Assembly (NCBI GenBank): GCA_001970955.1
Contig: MPUH01000726.1
Location: 1-38,113 of the forward strand
Length of the DNA stretch: 38,113 bases
Source of the DNA: Stentor coeruleus
Lineage: Eukaryota > Ciliophora > Heterotrichea > Heterotrichida > Stentoridae
Reading direction: 5' to 3'
Shown here piece after piece: positions 28,398 to 38,113 of this stretch (positions are counted from its first letter, which is position 1; each line of letters starts with the position of its first letter). The notes below the pieces were generated by a model. It was not told the origin of the DNA. It saw nothing but the letters and a program-made list of their open reading frames with translations, and ran no database searches. Position numbers and translations under genes: made by a program.

Positions 28398-29318
28398 ATG
28401 GCAGGAAGGCTTAGATTTGACAACAGAGTAGTAGTTATTACTGGTGCCGGGTCAGGTCTTGGAAAGGCTTATGCTTTAGAATTCGCTAAACGAGGTGCAA
28501 AAGTTGTTGTAAACGATCTTGGATGTTCCTTATCAGGAGAAGGGTCTTCTCATGGACCTGCAGATTCAACAGTTGCTGAAATCAAACAAACAGGGGGAAT
28601 TGCATTCCCCAACTACGACTCAGCAGAATTCGGTGATAAAATAATAAAAGCAGCCCTAGATCATTTCGGTAGAGTCGATATCATCATAAACAACGCTGGA
28701 GTTCTCAGAGATAACAGTATGGTAAAAATAACAGAAAAAGACTGGGACACAGTCCAACGATTTCACTTGAAAACCACATTTTCAGTAACAAAATCAGCAT
28801 GGAATCATATGAAAAACCAAAGATATGGAAGAATAATAAACACTTCAAGCGGCGCTGGACTATATGGAAATTTTGGTCAAGTCAACTATTCAAGTGCTAA
28901 AATGGGTATACATGGTTTTACCCAATCTCTAGCAAAAGAAGGTGAAAAGCACAATATTAAAATAAACACAATAGCCCCAATAGGAGCATCTCGAATGACA
29001 TCAAGTATTTTTACTAAAGATATTCTAGAAATGCTTTCAGCTGATAAAATTGTCCCACTTATCATCTGTTTAGCTCATGAAAACTGTTCAGACAATGGAG
29101 CGTTGTTTGAAACCTCAGGAGGTTGGGTTACAAAACTTCGTTGGCAAAGAGGTAAAGGTACTTTTTTTAGTAAAAATTTCACTGCTGAGGATATAGAAAA
29201 ACATTGGGTAGAAATTAACAGCTTTGAACACTGTGATTATCCAAGAAATGGCAATGAGACTTTTCAGAAAGTTCTAACTTTGATGGAAGAAGCTAATTTC
29301 CCAAAACCTAAGATATAA
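28398..29318 (+). CDS. Short-chain dehydrogenase, peroxisomal MFE-2 (HSD17B4) dehydrogenase type
   Basis: 306 aa from the ATG at 28398 (an earlier frame start would be TTG). Rossmann motifs: TGAGSGLG (15-22), D40 favouring NAD, NNAG (98-101) and catalytic S151, Y164, K168 (GLYGNFGQVNYSSAK). The whole chain, including LRFDNRVVVITGAG, YGRIINTSS, APIGASRMT and GGWVTKLRWQRGKG, follows the D-3-hydroxyacyl-CoA dehydrogenase part of the peroxisomal multifunctional enzyme of beta-oxidation. The enoyl-CoA hydratase-2 and SCP2 parts found in animal MFE-2 are absent, so this is a stand-alone dehydrogenase. It ends KPKI, not a clear peroxisomal SKL-type signal. Its 3' end faces the RING gene with 31 nt between stops. 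Confidence 0.93.
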   Translation: MAGRLRFDNRVVVITGAGSGLGKAYALEFAKRGAKVVVNDLGCSLSGEGSSHGPADSTVAEIKQTGGIAFPNYDSAEFGDKIIKAALDHFGRVDIIINNAGVLRDNSMVKITEKDWDTVQRFHLKTTFSVTKSAWNHMKNQRYGRIINTSSGAGLYGNFGQVNYSSAKMGIHGFTQSLAKEGEKHNIKINTIAPIGASRMTSSIFTKDILEMLSADKIVPLIICLAHENCSDNGALFETSGGWVTKLRWQRGKGTFFSKNFTAEDIEKHWVEINSFEHCDYPRNGNETFQKVLTLMEEANFPKPKI

Positions 29319-29349
29319 TTAAGGTGATTTAGAGTTATCTTGCTTAGAT

Positions 29350-30204
29350 TTAAACAAACACTTCTCTAGCTTCTTTAATGGCTTGATTGCATAAAGGGCA
29401 ATTTCTAGGTGTACGTCTTTGATTGATAACTTTGCCTAAAGAAATATTTAGTTTTTCTGTAGCACAAGATTTACAGGCTAAAATATGTCCGCAAGGTAAA
29501 AAAACTATACTTTTTGGGTTGCTGTAACAAAGTAAACAGTCCATTGGAGGTGCATCAATTTTTACATTGACTTTACAAGCCGGTTTTTTTGGAGCAATAT
29601 TCTTTTGAGCTTCTTCAAGTAGTTTAGCAAGTTGAGTATCTTTGTTAAGAGCTTGTGTATGCATATTAATAACACTTTGTTTATAACATTCAATATATGT
29701 AGAGTATTCTGTTAATTGTTTTTCTAAAAAGGAATTTGCCATTTGAAGATTTCTTATATATGAATAAGCATTTTGAGTTAGGCTCCATAGTTCTTGATAT
29801 GCGAATTTATATATTTCTAATGTGCCTTGTAGAAACATTCTATTAACAGTTTGAATTCGGTTTTGGTCAATGATCAAGTATATGAACTCTGCATTTTCAT
29901 CTATAACTTCTCCGACAATATAGTCAGAGGTTGAGTTATTGTTGCTAAGATTGGAGAAAAAGATTTTTTGGAGCTCGTTCTGAGTGGACGGGTCTGGGAT
30001 TTCAAGTTGCGCGCAATATTTGTCAGAAAAATTGTAGTAGCGCAAAGGAGGGTAGTCATTTATATGCATAAACCTTTGAAAAAACAGCTGGGATATTGCA
30101 TTTTGCTGGTAGATACCTTGAAATGACTCGAATTTAAAATAATAAGTTGGGAATCTGATTTCTACCTCGAAGTATCCTACATTTAAGGGAAAAAAGTTGG
30201 CCAT
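29350..30204 (-). CDS. C-terminal RING-finger protein (probable E3 ubiquitin ligase)
   Basis: 284 aa. The last 65 residues form a C3HC4 RING: C223, C226, C238, H240, C244, C247, C269, C272 (DCLLC, LPCGHILACKSC, NCPLC), like the IAP/MGRN group, which recruits E2 enzymes. A helical segment (about 140-205) may dimerise or bind substrates. The N-terminal 130 residues are rich in Phe, Tyr and Asn with no known domain. The start has TATAAATAAACATG context. Confidence 0.87.
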   Translation of the reverse strand: MANFFPLNVGYFEVEIRFPTYYFKFESFQGIYQQNAISQLFFQRFMHINDYPPLRYYNFSDKYCAQLEIPDPSTQNELQKIFFSNLSNNNSTSDYIVGEVIDENAEFIYLIIDQNRIQTVNRMFLQGTLEIYKFAYQELWSLTQNAYSYIRNLQMANSFLEKQLTEYSTYIECYKQSVINMHTQALNKDTQLAKLLEEAQKNIAPKKPACKVNVKIDAPPMDCLLCYSNPKSIVFLPCGHILACKSCATEKLNISLGKVINQRRTPRNCPLCNQAIKEAREVFV

Positions 30205-30815
30205 GTTTATTTATATCTAAAGTTGTGATAAGTATGATTTTAAATATGAAATTTCACTGAAGTGTCTGTGGATTATTATTTAAGTATTTATTTGTGGATT
30301 TTGAGATAAGTGATTAAAATCTATGATTTTTTGTTGAACGAATCAGAATTATAATTTTTATAGTAATTTAAAGGGAGAAAATTTGTATATTTTTAATTCT
30401 ATAGGATTTCTAAATTAGTTCAATCTCAAAGCATCTCAAATTATATACAACTTAACTTTTATTTTCTTATTGCATATTTTATATCAATCTGCTTAAAAAT
30501 AACTAAACTTTAATCTGAAAAAATAAAATCTTTAAATTTCATAATATAACTAGAAAATCTAATCTTTTTATAACTTCAACAAAAATAATCATTATCATAA
30601 TCTTATATCTTACAAAAACCTTGATAAAAATTTAATTGGCGGTAAAAATACTCATCAAAAATCAATTAATTTTTATATGCCCATATTATAAAATCAACTA
30701 TTAATACTTAAAATCCTAACACCCAAACATTACAACCTCACTTTTTTTGTTGTTGTAAAATTGAGCCAAATATATCTTTTAATTATATATATTCCAACAT
30801 AAAATTCTAATAATC
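30205..30815. other. Intergenic region between RING and WD40-channel genes
   Basis: No gene seen. It leans to G on the plus strand beside the RING start (to about 30380), then is C-rich and G-poor to the end of the channel gene. AT-rich throughout. Confidence 0.65.
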
Positions 30816-33800
30816 CTAACCATTAACTTTATCACTAAGCCTACACAACATTTCTTCAATCCTCTTCAACCTCTCATCCATTTCCTTCACACTCTTATCA
30901 GTATTCTCAATCTTATCCTCTAAACCTTTAACAACCTTCCCAAAATCCTCAGCATTTTTCCTCATCCCTTCCTCAATTTCACTTTTCATCGGATTGATTT
31001 TTCTCTCCAAATTTCTTTCATTATCATTCTGACTCTTGCCAATTTTTTCAAACACTGCATTTATCATCTTTTCACTATTTTCATTTTCTAAAGCCATAAT
31101 CTTATCAATCTTCTTTTCTAAATACACAACCCTGCCTTCCCACATTTCTTCTTTTTGCCCAGAGTCTACTTCACACATAACTTGCATATATCCTTTATCA
31201 ACATGATTTCTAGCCCAAAACATCATTTTCTGTATTTCTAAACTAAGTTCTGCTTTTTCTCTATAATCAATCATAGACTTTTCTAATTGAAACTGTTCAT
31301 GTGAGTCACCTAATATTGATACAAGTAAATTTAACATAAGGACAATTTGCATAAAAGTGGCACAAACATATACAACATGTTCTAATACAGGATATACTTC
31401 ACTTTGTGTATACATACCAAAATTAAGCCCATAAGGATCATACCATAAAGTAGTAAAATTCACACTTTTTGCTCCAGTGACTGAAAAAAGAGCTCCAAAT
31501 GTTATGATTGAATAACAAAACATGATCATGAAATATTTTATATCGTTAAGAGCTCTGAGGATTAGTCTAACATAATATCGAGTACCATCAAAAAGTCTAA
31601 AACCTGTTAACCCACGAATAAAGTTTATAAGGACAACAGTCCATGTTAGAATATAATGATTAGATTCAAGTAGTAAAATCCAAGCCATGGTTAAGAAGAA
31701 ACGGATAGTATCGATATAATTCCAAACATCTTTAAAATATTCAAAACCACTTAAACAGATTTGGATGAATTCCCATATAAAAAGCATACCATTAACTCCA
31801 AGGAAAGGGTAAACTATATAAAAAGAAGTATCAGAACCATCTTGTAAGATAAAAAGTAAAAGGATAATATTTATAAATAAAAGCATTGAGTATATTCTTA
31901 TATAAGATTTTACTGAATCCCATTGGAACTGGATAAATTTTTGAATAAGAGGGGCGTTAAAAATCCGCTGGTCTTCACATTTGCAAATAGAATCTAAAAG
32001 CTCCATGTTATCATTAGATCCAACAGATGCTGGAAGTTCGAAGTGTGTATAAGTTATGATGATAGGGTTTTCTAAAATTCCTTCTTCTAAACTACCAATA
32101 GTAAAATCATTTGCACTTGGTTCAAAATTGTTGTTGAAAATAGTCGCAGGAAGTTTTAAAGTACTTGCTGAGAATTGAACTGAACTGGTTATTAGGAGGT
32201 TTTGCAGAAGCAAGCAAAGCTTGCTTGAAGAATTTAATATTATCAAAGGAAAGTCGTTTTTTATAGAATACAAAGATGCATTTAGTTCTTTAGAATCAGG
32301 TTTTTCACATAACAAAGCGAGATACTCTATTAAAATATCAATACATTTATGGTTTCTTTTTGTAATAGCATAATACAAAGGACTTTTCCCAAACACATCA
32401 GCCCTAAGTACAAAAGGGTTTTCAATAAGCTTAGTCAAAAACTGATCATCTCCATTTAAACAAGCAAAATGCAATATTGTATATAAAAATTTCCCAAACG
32501 ACACATCAGCAGCTCCTGTAAGCAAATTCCCAAAGTTCTTATTTTTTAAAGCAGACTTTGCATTTTCATAAACCATAAAATCTTGAGCATAACTATCACA
32601 AATATTTTTAGGCGAAAACTCAGAACATAACTCATTTTGCCCACGGTTTTTAAAACCTGTAAAATGATTATTATTAAACTCAATATTCAAATCACTTTCT
32701 AATATAGGACATTCATTATCTCCATAACGATTATCACTTCTAATTTTCCACATAGTAAAATACACATCTTCAATAGCACCACCACATAAATATTTACTAT
32801 CATAGCTTAGACATAAAGAATAAACAGAAGAGGTTTTAAAAATAAAAACTTGTTTTCTATCAGATACACTCCAAAACCTTATAGTAAAATCTTCAGAACC
32901 ACTTATTATGTATTTATTATCAGGGGTTTCAAGTAATGATATAATTCCTCCTTGATGTCCATTTAAAGTAAAGTTTTCACAATGTTTTTCTAGATTCCAT
33001 ATTTTTATAGTCTGGTCTAAAGAACAACTTGCTATGAATTTCCCTGATTGTATTAGTANATGAATTTCCCTGATTGTATTAGTAAAATTTTTTCTATATC
33101 TTGACTATGACCATTTAATACATAAAGTTCAAGTTTTTCTCTAAGATTCCATATACGTATTGTTGAATCTGAAGAACCTGATATTAAAAGTGTATTGTCT
33201 AATGTTGTGGCTAAGGATTTTACTGCACCTCTATGACCAGTTAACACAAAAGCTTCAGTTTTATTTATTATTTTCCATGCTTTGATTATCCCGTCACGCA
33301 TTCCACATATTAGAAAGTCTAAAGCTAAAGCTAAACATAAAATATCACTTTTTTGTTTAGGGAAACTATAGAGTTCTTTTTTCTGAGAAAAGTCTAATAT
33401 TTTTATAGTTTTATCATTAGAACAAGTTATTAAAGTATTAGGGTCTTCAGTTTGGATAATCGCGTTTATTTGATCCTCATGATTTTCTAAAGTTGATTTG
33501 AACTTTTTTTCTAATATGCTGTAGATGTATATACAGCTCTTAGTTGATAAAAATGCTAAATCTAATGATCGGGTTAAAGACAAACATGTAAGATTTTTAA
33601 GACATGGTAAGAAAATATCACTTTCAATCCCTGAACCTATTTTCCATCTCTTGACACTGCCATCATAGCCTGAACTTATAAATTCATCATCAGAATATTT
33701 TATTAAACCTCGAATCATCCCTTTATGAGCAGAAAAGTTTTGGATTTCTAATCTGCTTTCAAGATCATATATTTGAATTATTGGGCAAAAACATTGACAA

Positions 33801-36800
33801 GTGACAAGATATTTCCCGTTTTTCAATAACAAAAGTAAATATCCTTCACTTGATGTGCTAATTGAAAATATTAGATTATGAGTTGATATATCCCATGCTT
33901 TAATTGTAGTATCTTGAGATGATGTATAAAGTATAGTCTGTGATTGGTTTAAGATTCCCATATAAACAGCGTTTTCATGGCCGATAAGTTGATGATCATT
34001 AATACCTTCTTTAAAGTCATAAGATTTGATAGAAGGGTCTTGAGAGCATATATAGACAAAATTGTCATCATTATAAGGGATAATTTTATATATTTCATAT
34101 GTCCCTGTGAAAAAAGTTGATATTAAGAGTTTTTTTTTGAAATCCCATAGTTTGATATTAGAATCCCAAGAACTACTTAGTAGAAAAGTCCCGTTTTTTA
34201 TTAGGGCTATTGAGTATATTTCTGATTCATGTGATTTAAGAGTACATTTTAGTTTCTTTTTATTTATGCTCCATACTTTGATTGTGCAATCTTCTGATGC
34301 ACTTATTAAGACTGAGTCTTCTTGAGTTAAAATAAGGTCTCTTACTGCTTTGGTGTGAGATTTAAAAACATGTTTGATTATACTAGTACTAGCCTCAACT
34401 AATACTATATCACCATTTTCTCTGCCGCATACAATAAAATCTTTAGTATTGCTATATGCTAATGAACGATAACAGTATTCATAAGTTTGCTTAATTTCAA
34501 ACTCTTTCATCTTCAACTCAAAACTCCAACACTTTAAACAATTCCCTGATATAGAAACAACATCATAACTATTTCCTCTAAAATCCAATCTACTAATAGC
34601 ATTTTCAACTAAATCACATACTTTAATAATAACTTTTCTATCATCAATATCCCAAATATTTATAACATTCAAACTAGCCCATACAGCAATTTTCTCATCA
34701 TTACTAACAGAAATTGCATTAACCTCATGTGTATTCTCACCAAAAGAATACTCTAATTTCTTATCATTAAGACTCCAACATTTAATACTTTTATCAACAG
34801 AACAACTAAACAACAATTTTTTCTGAGGACTAATTTTAATTTGCATAACTTTCCCTGTATGTCCAGAAAAAATAAACTCAAGGTTTTTTGAAAATAATCC
34901 CCAAAATCTAATTGTATTATCACTCGAACTACTAATAAGATTTTTACCATTTGTAGTAAAAACAATAGAAGTGATTTCTCCAGTATGCCCTTTAAATAAA
35001 ATTTCTTCTTTATAGTCAATAACATTCCAAACCCTAACAGTTTTATCCATTCCACCACTTGCTATAAGTTTTCCATCAGAATTCGCATTAAGACAAGTAA
35101 TATTCCCAGTATGCCCAATAAGACAATAGACTATTTTACGTCTACTTACATCAATAATCGCTATCATTTTCTTGTCTGTACCGAAATAAGCCATTTTAGA
35201 ATCAACAGAAAAGCATGATGATATAACATTCCCAATACTTATTTGAATATGCGACTCAAATTTTTTTGTTGATAAATTCCAGATTTTAATTGTCCCATCT
35301 TCAGATGAACTTATAAGATGGGTATGGGTTAATTTTTTATCTATCCCGATTTTATAAACAGAACTTGCATGCTCTTTAAATATATGTATTTGAGACTGGG
35401 TTTTGAAATTCCATATGATTATGAGTTTATCGTCACCACAGCTTATTAACTCATCAGTATCATAAAGGAGACAAAGATCTTTAATCCAAGCTGTATGGCC
35501 TTTAAAAGAAAAAATCTCATTTTTGTTTTCAAAGTCCCACACTTTGATTTCACCATTAAATAACCCTCCTATTATGTACTTATCTTTATAAGCAAAAATC
35601 AGCTTCCGAACCCCACTTTTTGCATATTTTTCAAATTCAACTTGCCAACTTTGCACTCCCCATGAATATATATACCCTTGCTCACTTCCTCCGATTAAAT
35701 ATTCATCATTTTCACTTAACATCAATGTAAAAACCACTCCTAATGTTTTAATATTTGCCACTTCAACCTGTTGATCTATATTCCACACTTTAATATTCTC
35801 ATCTTCACAAGTACTAATCAACATATCCTCAGTCTTATTTAAAGCTAAAGCATATATTTTCCCATTATGTCCTAAAAGTTCAAATTTTATTTCTTTCTGC
35901 TCATAGTTAAAGCCTTTAATTTTATCGACCCCACCTGTTATTATAAGATTTTTTTTCAAAGAGACTACTGATGTCCATATACTTCTTGTATGGATTTTAA
36001 ATATATTCATAAGTTTTCTAGTGTTTAAGTTCCAAATCTTTAAAGTCCCATCATCATGGCATGATATTAGATAATCAGAAGACATTATACTAAAATGCAT
36101 AGACACAGAATGGGATATTGGAAATCTAGGCTTAGATTTTGAGAAATCTGAATATGAATAAGCTAATTCAGTTTCAGTTACCAGGTCATAAACTTTTTCT
36201 GCGTTTATTGATGTTTCAAAAATATCATAGGATAATTGATTATTATATGAAGATAAACTTGTAAGTTTACCTTTACGGCCACTACCATATAGAGACCAAT
36301 TTCCACATTTGCTTATTGAAAGAGTTTTTATATTATCATTTTCATTTTTGACGAATGATGGGCTGATAATATCTTCAAGATAAGTTATGTTTATTATTTT
36401 ATCTTCTGATCCACTGATTATGATTTTGGAATCGTGGCTTATTGCTATTGAGTTCATTTTGTTTGGGTAGTTCATGATTGTTTTGATTTGTCTTTTGAGA
36501 TTCAGGTCCCAGATAGTGGTGTAGTGACCATTATTGAAAGTATGGACCAAATAATTCCCATCTGAGCTGAATTTCATAGATTTCAAAGCATCAGGAGCTT
36601 TTAATTCGAACTCTATATCATATGTTTGCAAGTCCCATACTACAATCAGATCCTTTTCCCCACAGCTAGCAATTTTTTTTCCATCAGGGCTTATGCATAC
36701 CGACACAACATGTACTTCATGCTTAGTCAAAGATATGATTTCAACTCCTTTCTGTGAGTCCCAAACTCTTACTGTATTATCTTTAGAGCAACTTACAACT

Positions 36801-37384
36801 TTTTTACAGTCTAAAGTCAGTCTAGCTTCACAAACTTCATCAAGATGGCCTTGTAAAGTATGAATAATCTTTCCTGTTATGTCCCAAATTTTAATTGTCT
36901 TATCCTCAGAAGCTGTAAGAATTTGACCACATTGAGTATCAACTGATGTTATAGGACCTGTATGACCTGTTAAGGTTAAAATACAGAGATAATCTTGTAA
37001 ATTCCAAACTTTGACAGAACAATCATAAGACCCACTTACTAGGAATTCATCATTCTTCGTAAGAGCTAAACAAGAAACTTCACCAGTGTGGTCTTTGAAT
37101 TTATGGATAATTTTACGATCAAGGGTTCTCCAGATTATTATTGTTCGGTCTTTTGAAGCGCTTATGAATTTATGAGAGTCTGAGGTTATTAGGATAGACT
37201 TCACTGGCCCATTATGCCCGAAATGCACCCCTGATATTTGTTCGTACTCGTTTTGAAGGATATCTTGGTATTTTATTGAAGTTATTGGGTCTTGGAAATA
37301 TTTAGTTTGCGATTGGGTTTTACTTAAAAAAGCACTTTCAAGCGAATCAACTTTTGATAAAGGAATCAAGTTATCTCCTGACAT
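30816..37384 (-). CDS. Giant WD40-repeat / TRP-like ion channel fusion (2180 aa)
   Basis: The frame runs 37384-33085, then 33058-30816 after removing a 25-nt unmerged overlap and the N at 33059; it is open without a stop across the joint, and the next WD40 blade continues in phase (IQSGKF then IASCSLDQTIKIWNLEK). Residues about 55-1545 hold roughly 35 WD40 repeats, enough for five seven-bladed propellers. Residues ~1626-1681 contain two ankyrin-like helix pairs (TILHFACLNGDDQFL, KSPLYYAITKRNHKCIDIL). Six membrane helices follow (~1820-1839, 1846-1869, 1881-1898, 1901-1921, 1941-1960, 1994-2017), with a pore loop between 5 and 6. The S6 end LMLNLLVSILGDSHEQFQ is TRP-like. A coiled coil (~2076-2176) should promote tetramers. 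A non-selective, perhaps calcium-permeable channel is inferred. ATG context TATAAATG. Confidence 0.88.
33034..33084. repeat. Unmerged 25-nt overlap at scaffold joint (N at 33059)
   Basis: Bases 33034-33058 and 33060-33084 are identical. Taken literally the joint separates the WD40 part from the channel part; collapsing it (26 nt) restores a single frame. Confidence 0.9.
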
Positions 37385-37947
37385 TTATAAACCAATATTA
37401 GTAGCCTTTCATATTTTAAAAATTATGTGATTTCAAGATTGATTATTAAGTTTTTTTTTAATTATTTTAGGATTCGGATGATGTTTAAGCTATGGGTGAT
37501 AAAGAAATAAGCGATGTTAGTTGAATAATGCTCCAATAAAATAGGATTTCACTTAAGTTTCTAGGTTAAATGCAAAAAATGGATAAAATAATAATAAAAA
37601 CATAAAATAAGGTTTGGAAAGGTTTCATGATTTTTTAGTTTTTCAAAGAATAATTTGCAATGTCGAAATATTTATGTTATTAAGTTTAAGATTGGATTAG
37701 ATTTGTGTAGTGTGATTGTTTATAGAAGTCATATTTTCATATTTTAGCTATAGAATCATAAGAAAAATTTAGTTTTAAAAATAATCCATTATTTTTAATA
37801 TAATATTATTTAGTTTATATTAGAGATTCATAGATTCACTCCAGCTTTCAATCCAACTTTGTTTAATTTTATGAACTTTATTGAATTTATCTTTTTTTCT
37901 ATTTTATGGCTACAAAAGTCTAAATTTTTGATTTATTCTATAAAAAA
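37385..37947. other. Divergent intergenic region at the right end
   Basis: No gene seen. The first half is G-rich and C-poor on the plus strand, as expected for the 5' flank of the minus-strand channel gene; the last ~130 nt carry more C before the plus-strand gene. Confidence 0.6.
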
Positions 37948-38113
37948 ATGTTTATGCTCGAGCTTATTTTTCTAGTTTTTACTTGTGCTTATTCAACACC
38001 GACTGACTATATCTATATATCTTCATTCAAAGAAGTAATCTTTACATAGCCTGATTCCTCAATGTGTCTATCTTCTTTATCTTTCATGCTAAAAAGTCAG
38101 TCAGGAAAAATCA
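37948..38113 (+). CDS. Partial secreted or membrane protein, two exons seen
   Basis: Exon 37948-38034 and the start of a second exon 38050-38113, which runs off the window. The first residues MFMLELIFLVFTCAYS form a signal peptide, followed by TPTDYIYISSFKE and, after splicing, PDSSMCLSSLSFMLKSQSGK. Without the 15-nt intron the frame stops at TAG after 33 codons. The start has CTATAAAAAAATG context. Function unknown; only about 50 residues are visible. Confidence 0.65.
38035..38049 (+). other. 15-nt intron in the right-end partial gene
   Basis: Sequence GTAATCTTTACATAG, phase 0, in-frame TAG, A at position 10. It matches the other introns exactly in form, which supports an exon on both sides. 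Confidence 0.8.

Noticed and set aside
30816-32765. A separate channel gene starting MYFTMW
   Set aside because: The first codon is GTG and the frame is open upstream with WD40 repeats, continuous with the preceding frame once the joint is collapsed.
1-38113. tRNA, rRNA, CRISPR arrays, transposons, telomeres
   Set aside because: Looked for conserved tRNA T-loop sequence, spaced direct repeats, transposase-like products and telomeric repeats; found none.
1-38113. UAA/UAG read as glutamine, as in many ciliates
   Set aside because: TAA and TAG fall at natural protein ends and TGA is also used as stop; no conserved domain is interrupted by in-frame TAA or TAG except within introns.

Overview
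This window looks like macronuclear DNA of a heterotrich ciliate, most probably Stentor or a close relative. It is very AT-rich. The genes use the standard code: TAA, TAG and TGA all end reading frames that otherwise look complete. Six genuine-looking spliceosomal introns can be resolved, five of 15 nt and one of 16 nt. All begin GTAA, end TAG (one CAG), and carry an A exactly 6 nt from the 3' end. Introns of 15-16 nt are the hallmark of Stentor. Protein content (histone H2B, CDPK, GSK3, tubulin-tyrosine-ligase family, MORN, SPOC/RRM, PP6 SAPS subunit) is eukaryotic throughout. No tRNA, rRNA, CRISPR array, transposon or bacterial-type operon was seen.

Layout. 1-6.5 kb: a partial gene, a large unrecognised protein with a possible GNAT fold, a membrane-anchored TTL-like ligase and a four-EF-hand CDPK, all on the minus strand. 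7.6-9.3 kb: a three-exon SAPS-domain PP6 subunit (+). 9.4-10.8 kb: a secreted BPI/LBP-like lipid-binding protein (-). 11-15 kb: a plus-strand run of an EF-hand protein (16-nt intron), a purple-acid-phosphatase-like protein that has lost nearly all metal ligands, and a START-like protein. 15.7-22.5 kb: a single-repeat Myb/SANT protein, a small MGC-acylated protein (-), a Zucchini-type PLD, a secreted LamG protein, a basic coiled-coil protein and histone H2B. 22.7-30.2 kb: a 78-aa two-exon gene (-), a GSK3-type kinase, an RRM-RRM-SPOC protein, a coiled-coil protein, a MORN-repeat protein, a peroxisomal-MFE2-type dehydrogenase and a RING protein (-). 30.8-37.4 kb: a single 2180-aa minus-strand protein joining about 35 WD40 repeats (room for five seven-bladed propellers) to a six-helix TRP-like channel and a coiled coil. 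37.9 kb to the end: the start of a secreted protein.

Sequence quality matters here. Seven single Ns mark scaffold joints. At five of them the flanking bases are an exact unmerged overlap (57, 78, 99, 64 and 25 nt), and at one the flanks are diverged copies of about 185 nt. Three joints fall inside genes; removing one copy plus the N restores one continuous frame in every case (START-like, MORN and WD40-channel genes). In the last case this reveals the fusion.

The genes show no obvious operon-like pathway, but several suit the biology of a large ciliated cell: calcium signalling (CDPK, EF-hand proteins, TRP-like channel), tubulin modification, and membrane/cortex organisation (MORN, START, BPI). 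Three genome-level regularities stand out: a TATAAA motif 0-15 nt before the ATG in about half the genes, a strand-specific G/C skew that marks 5' versus 3' flanks, and extremely tight tandem spacing (down to 8 nt).
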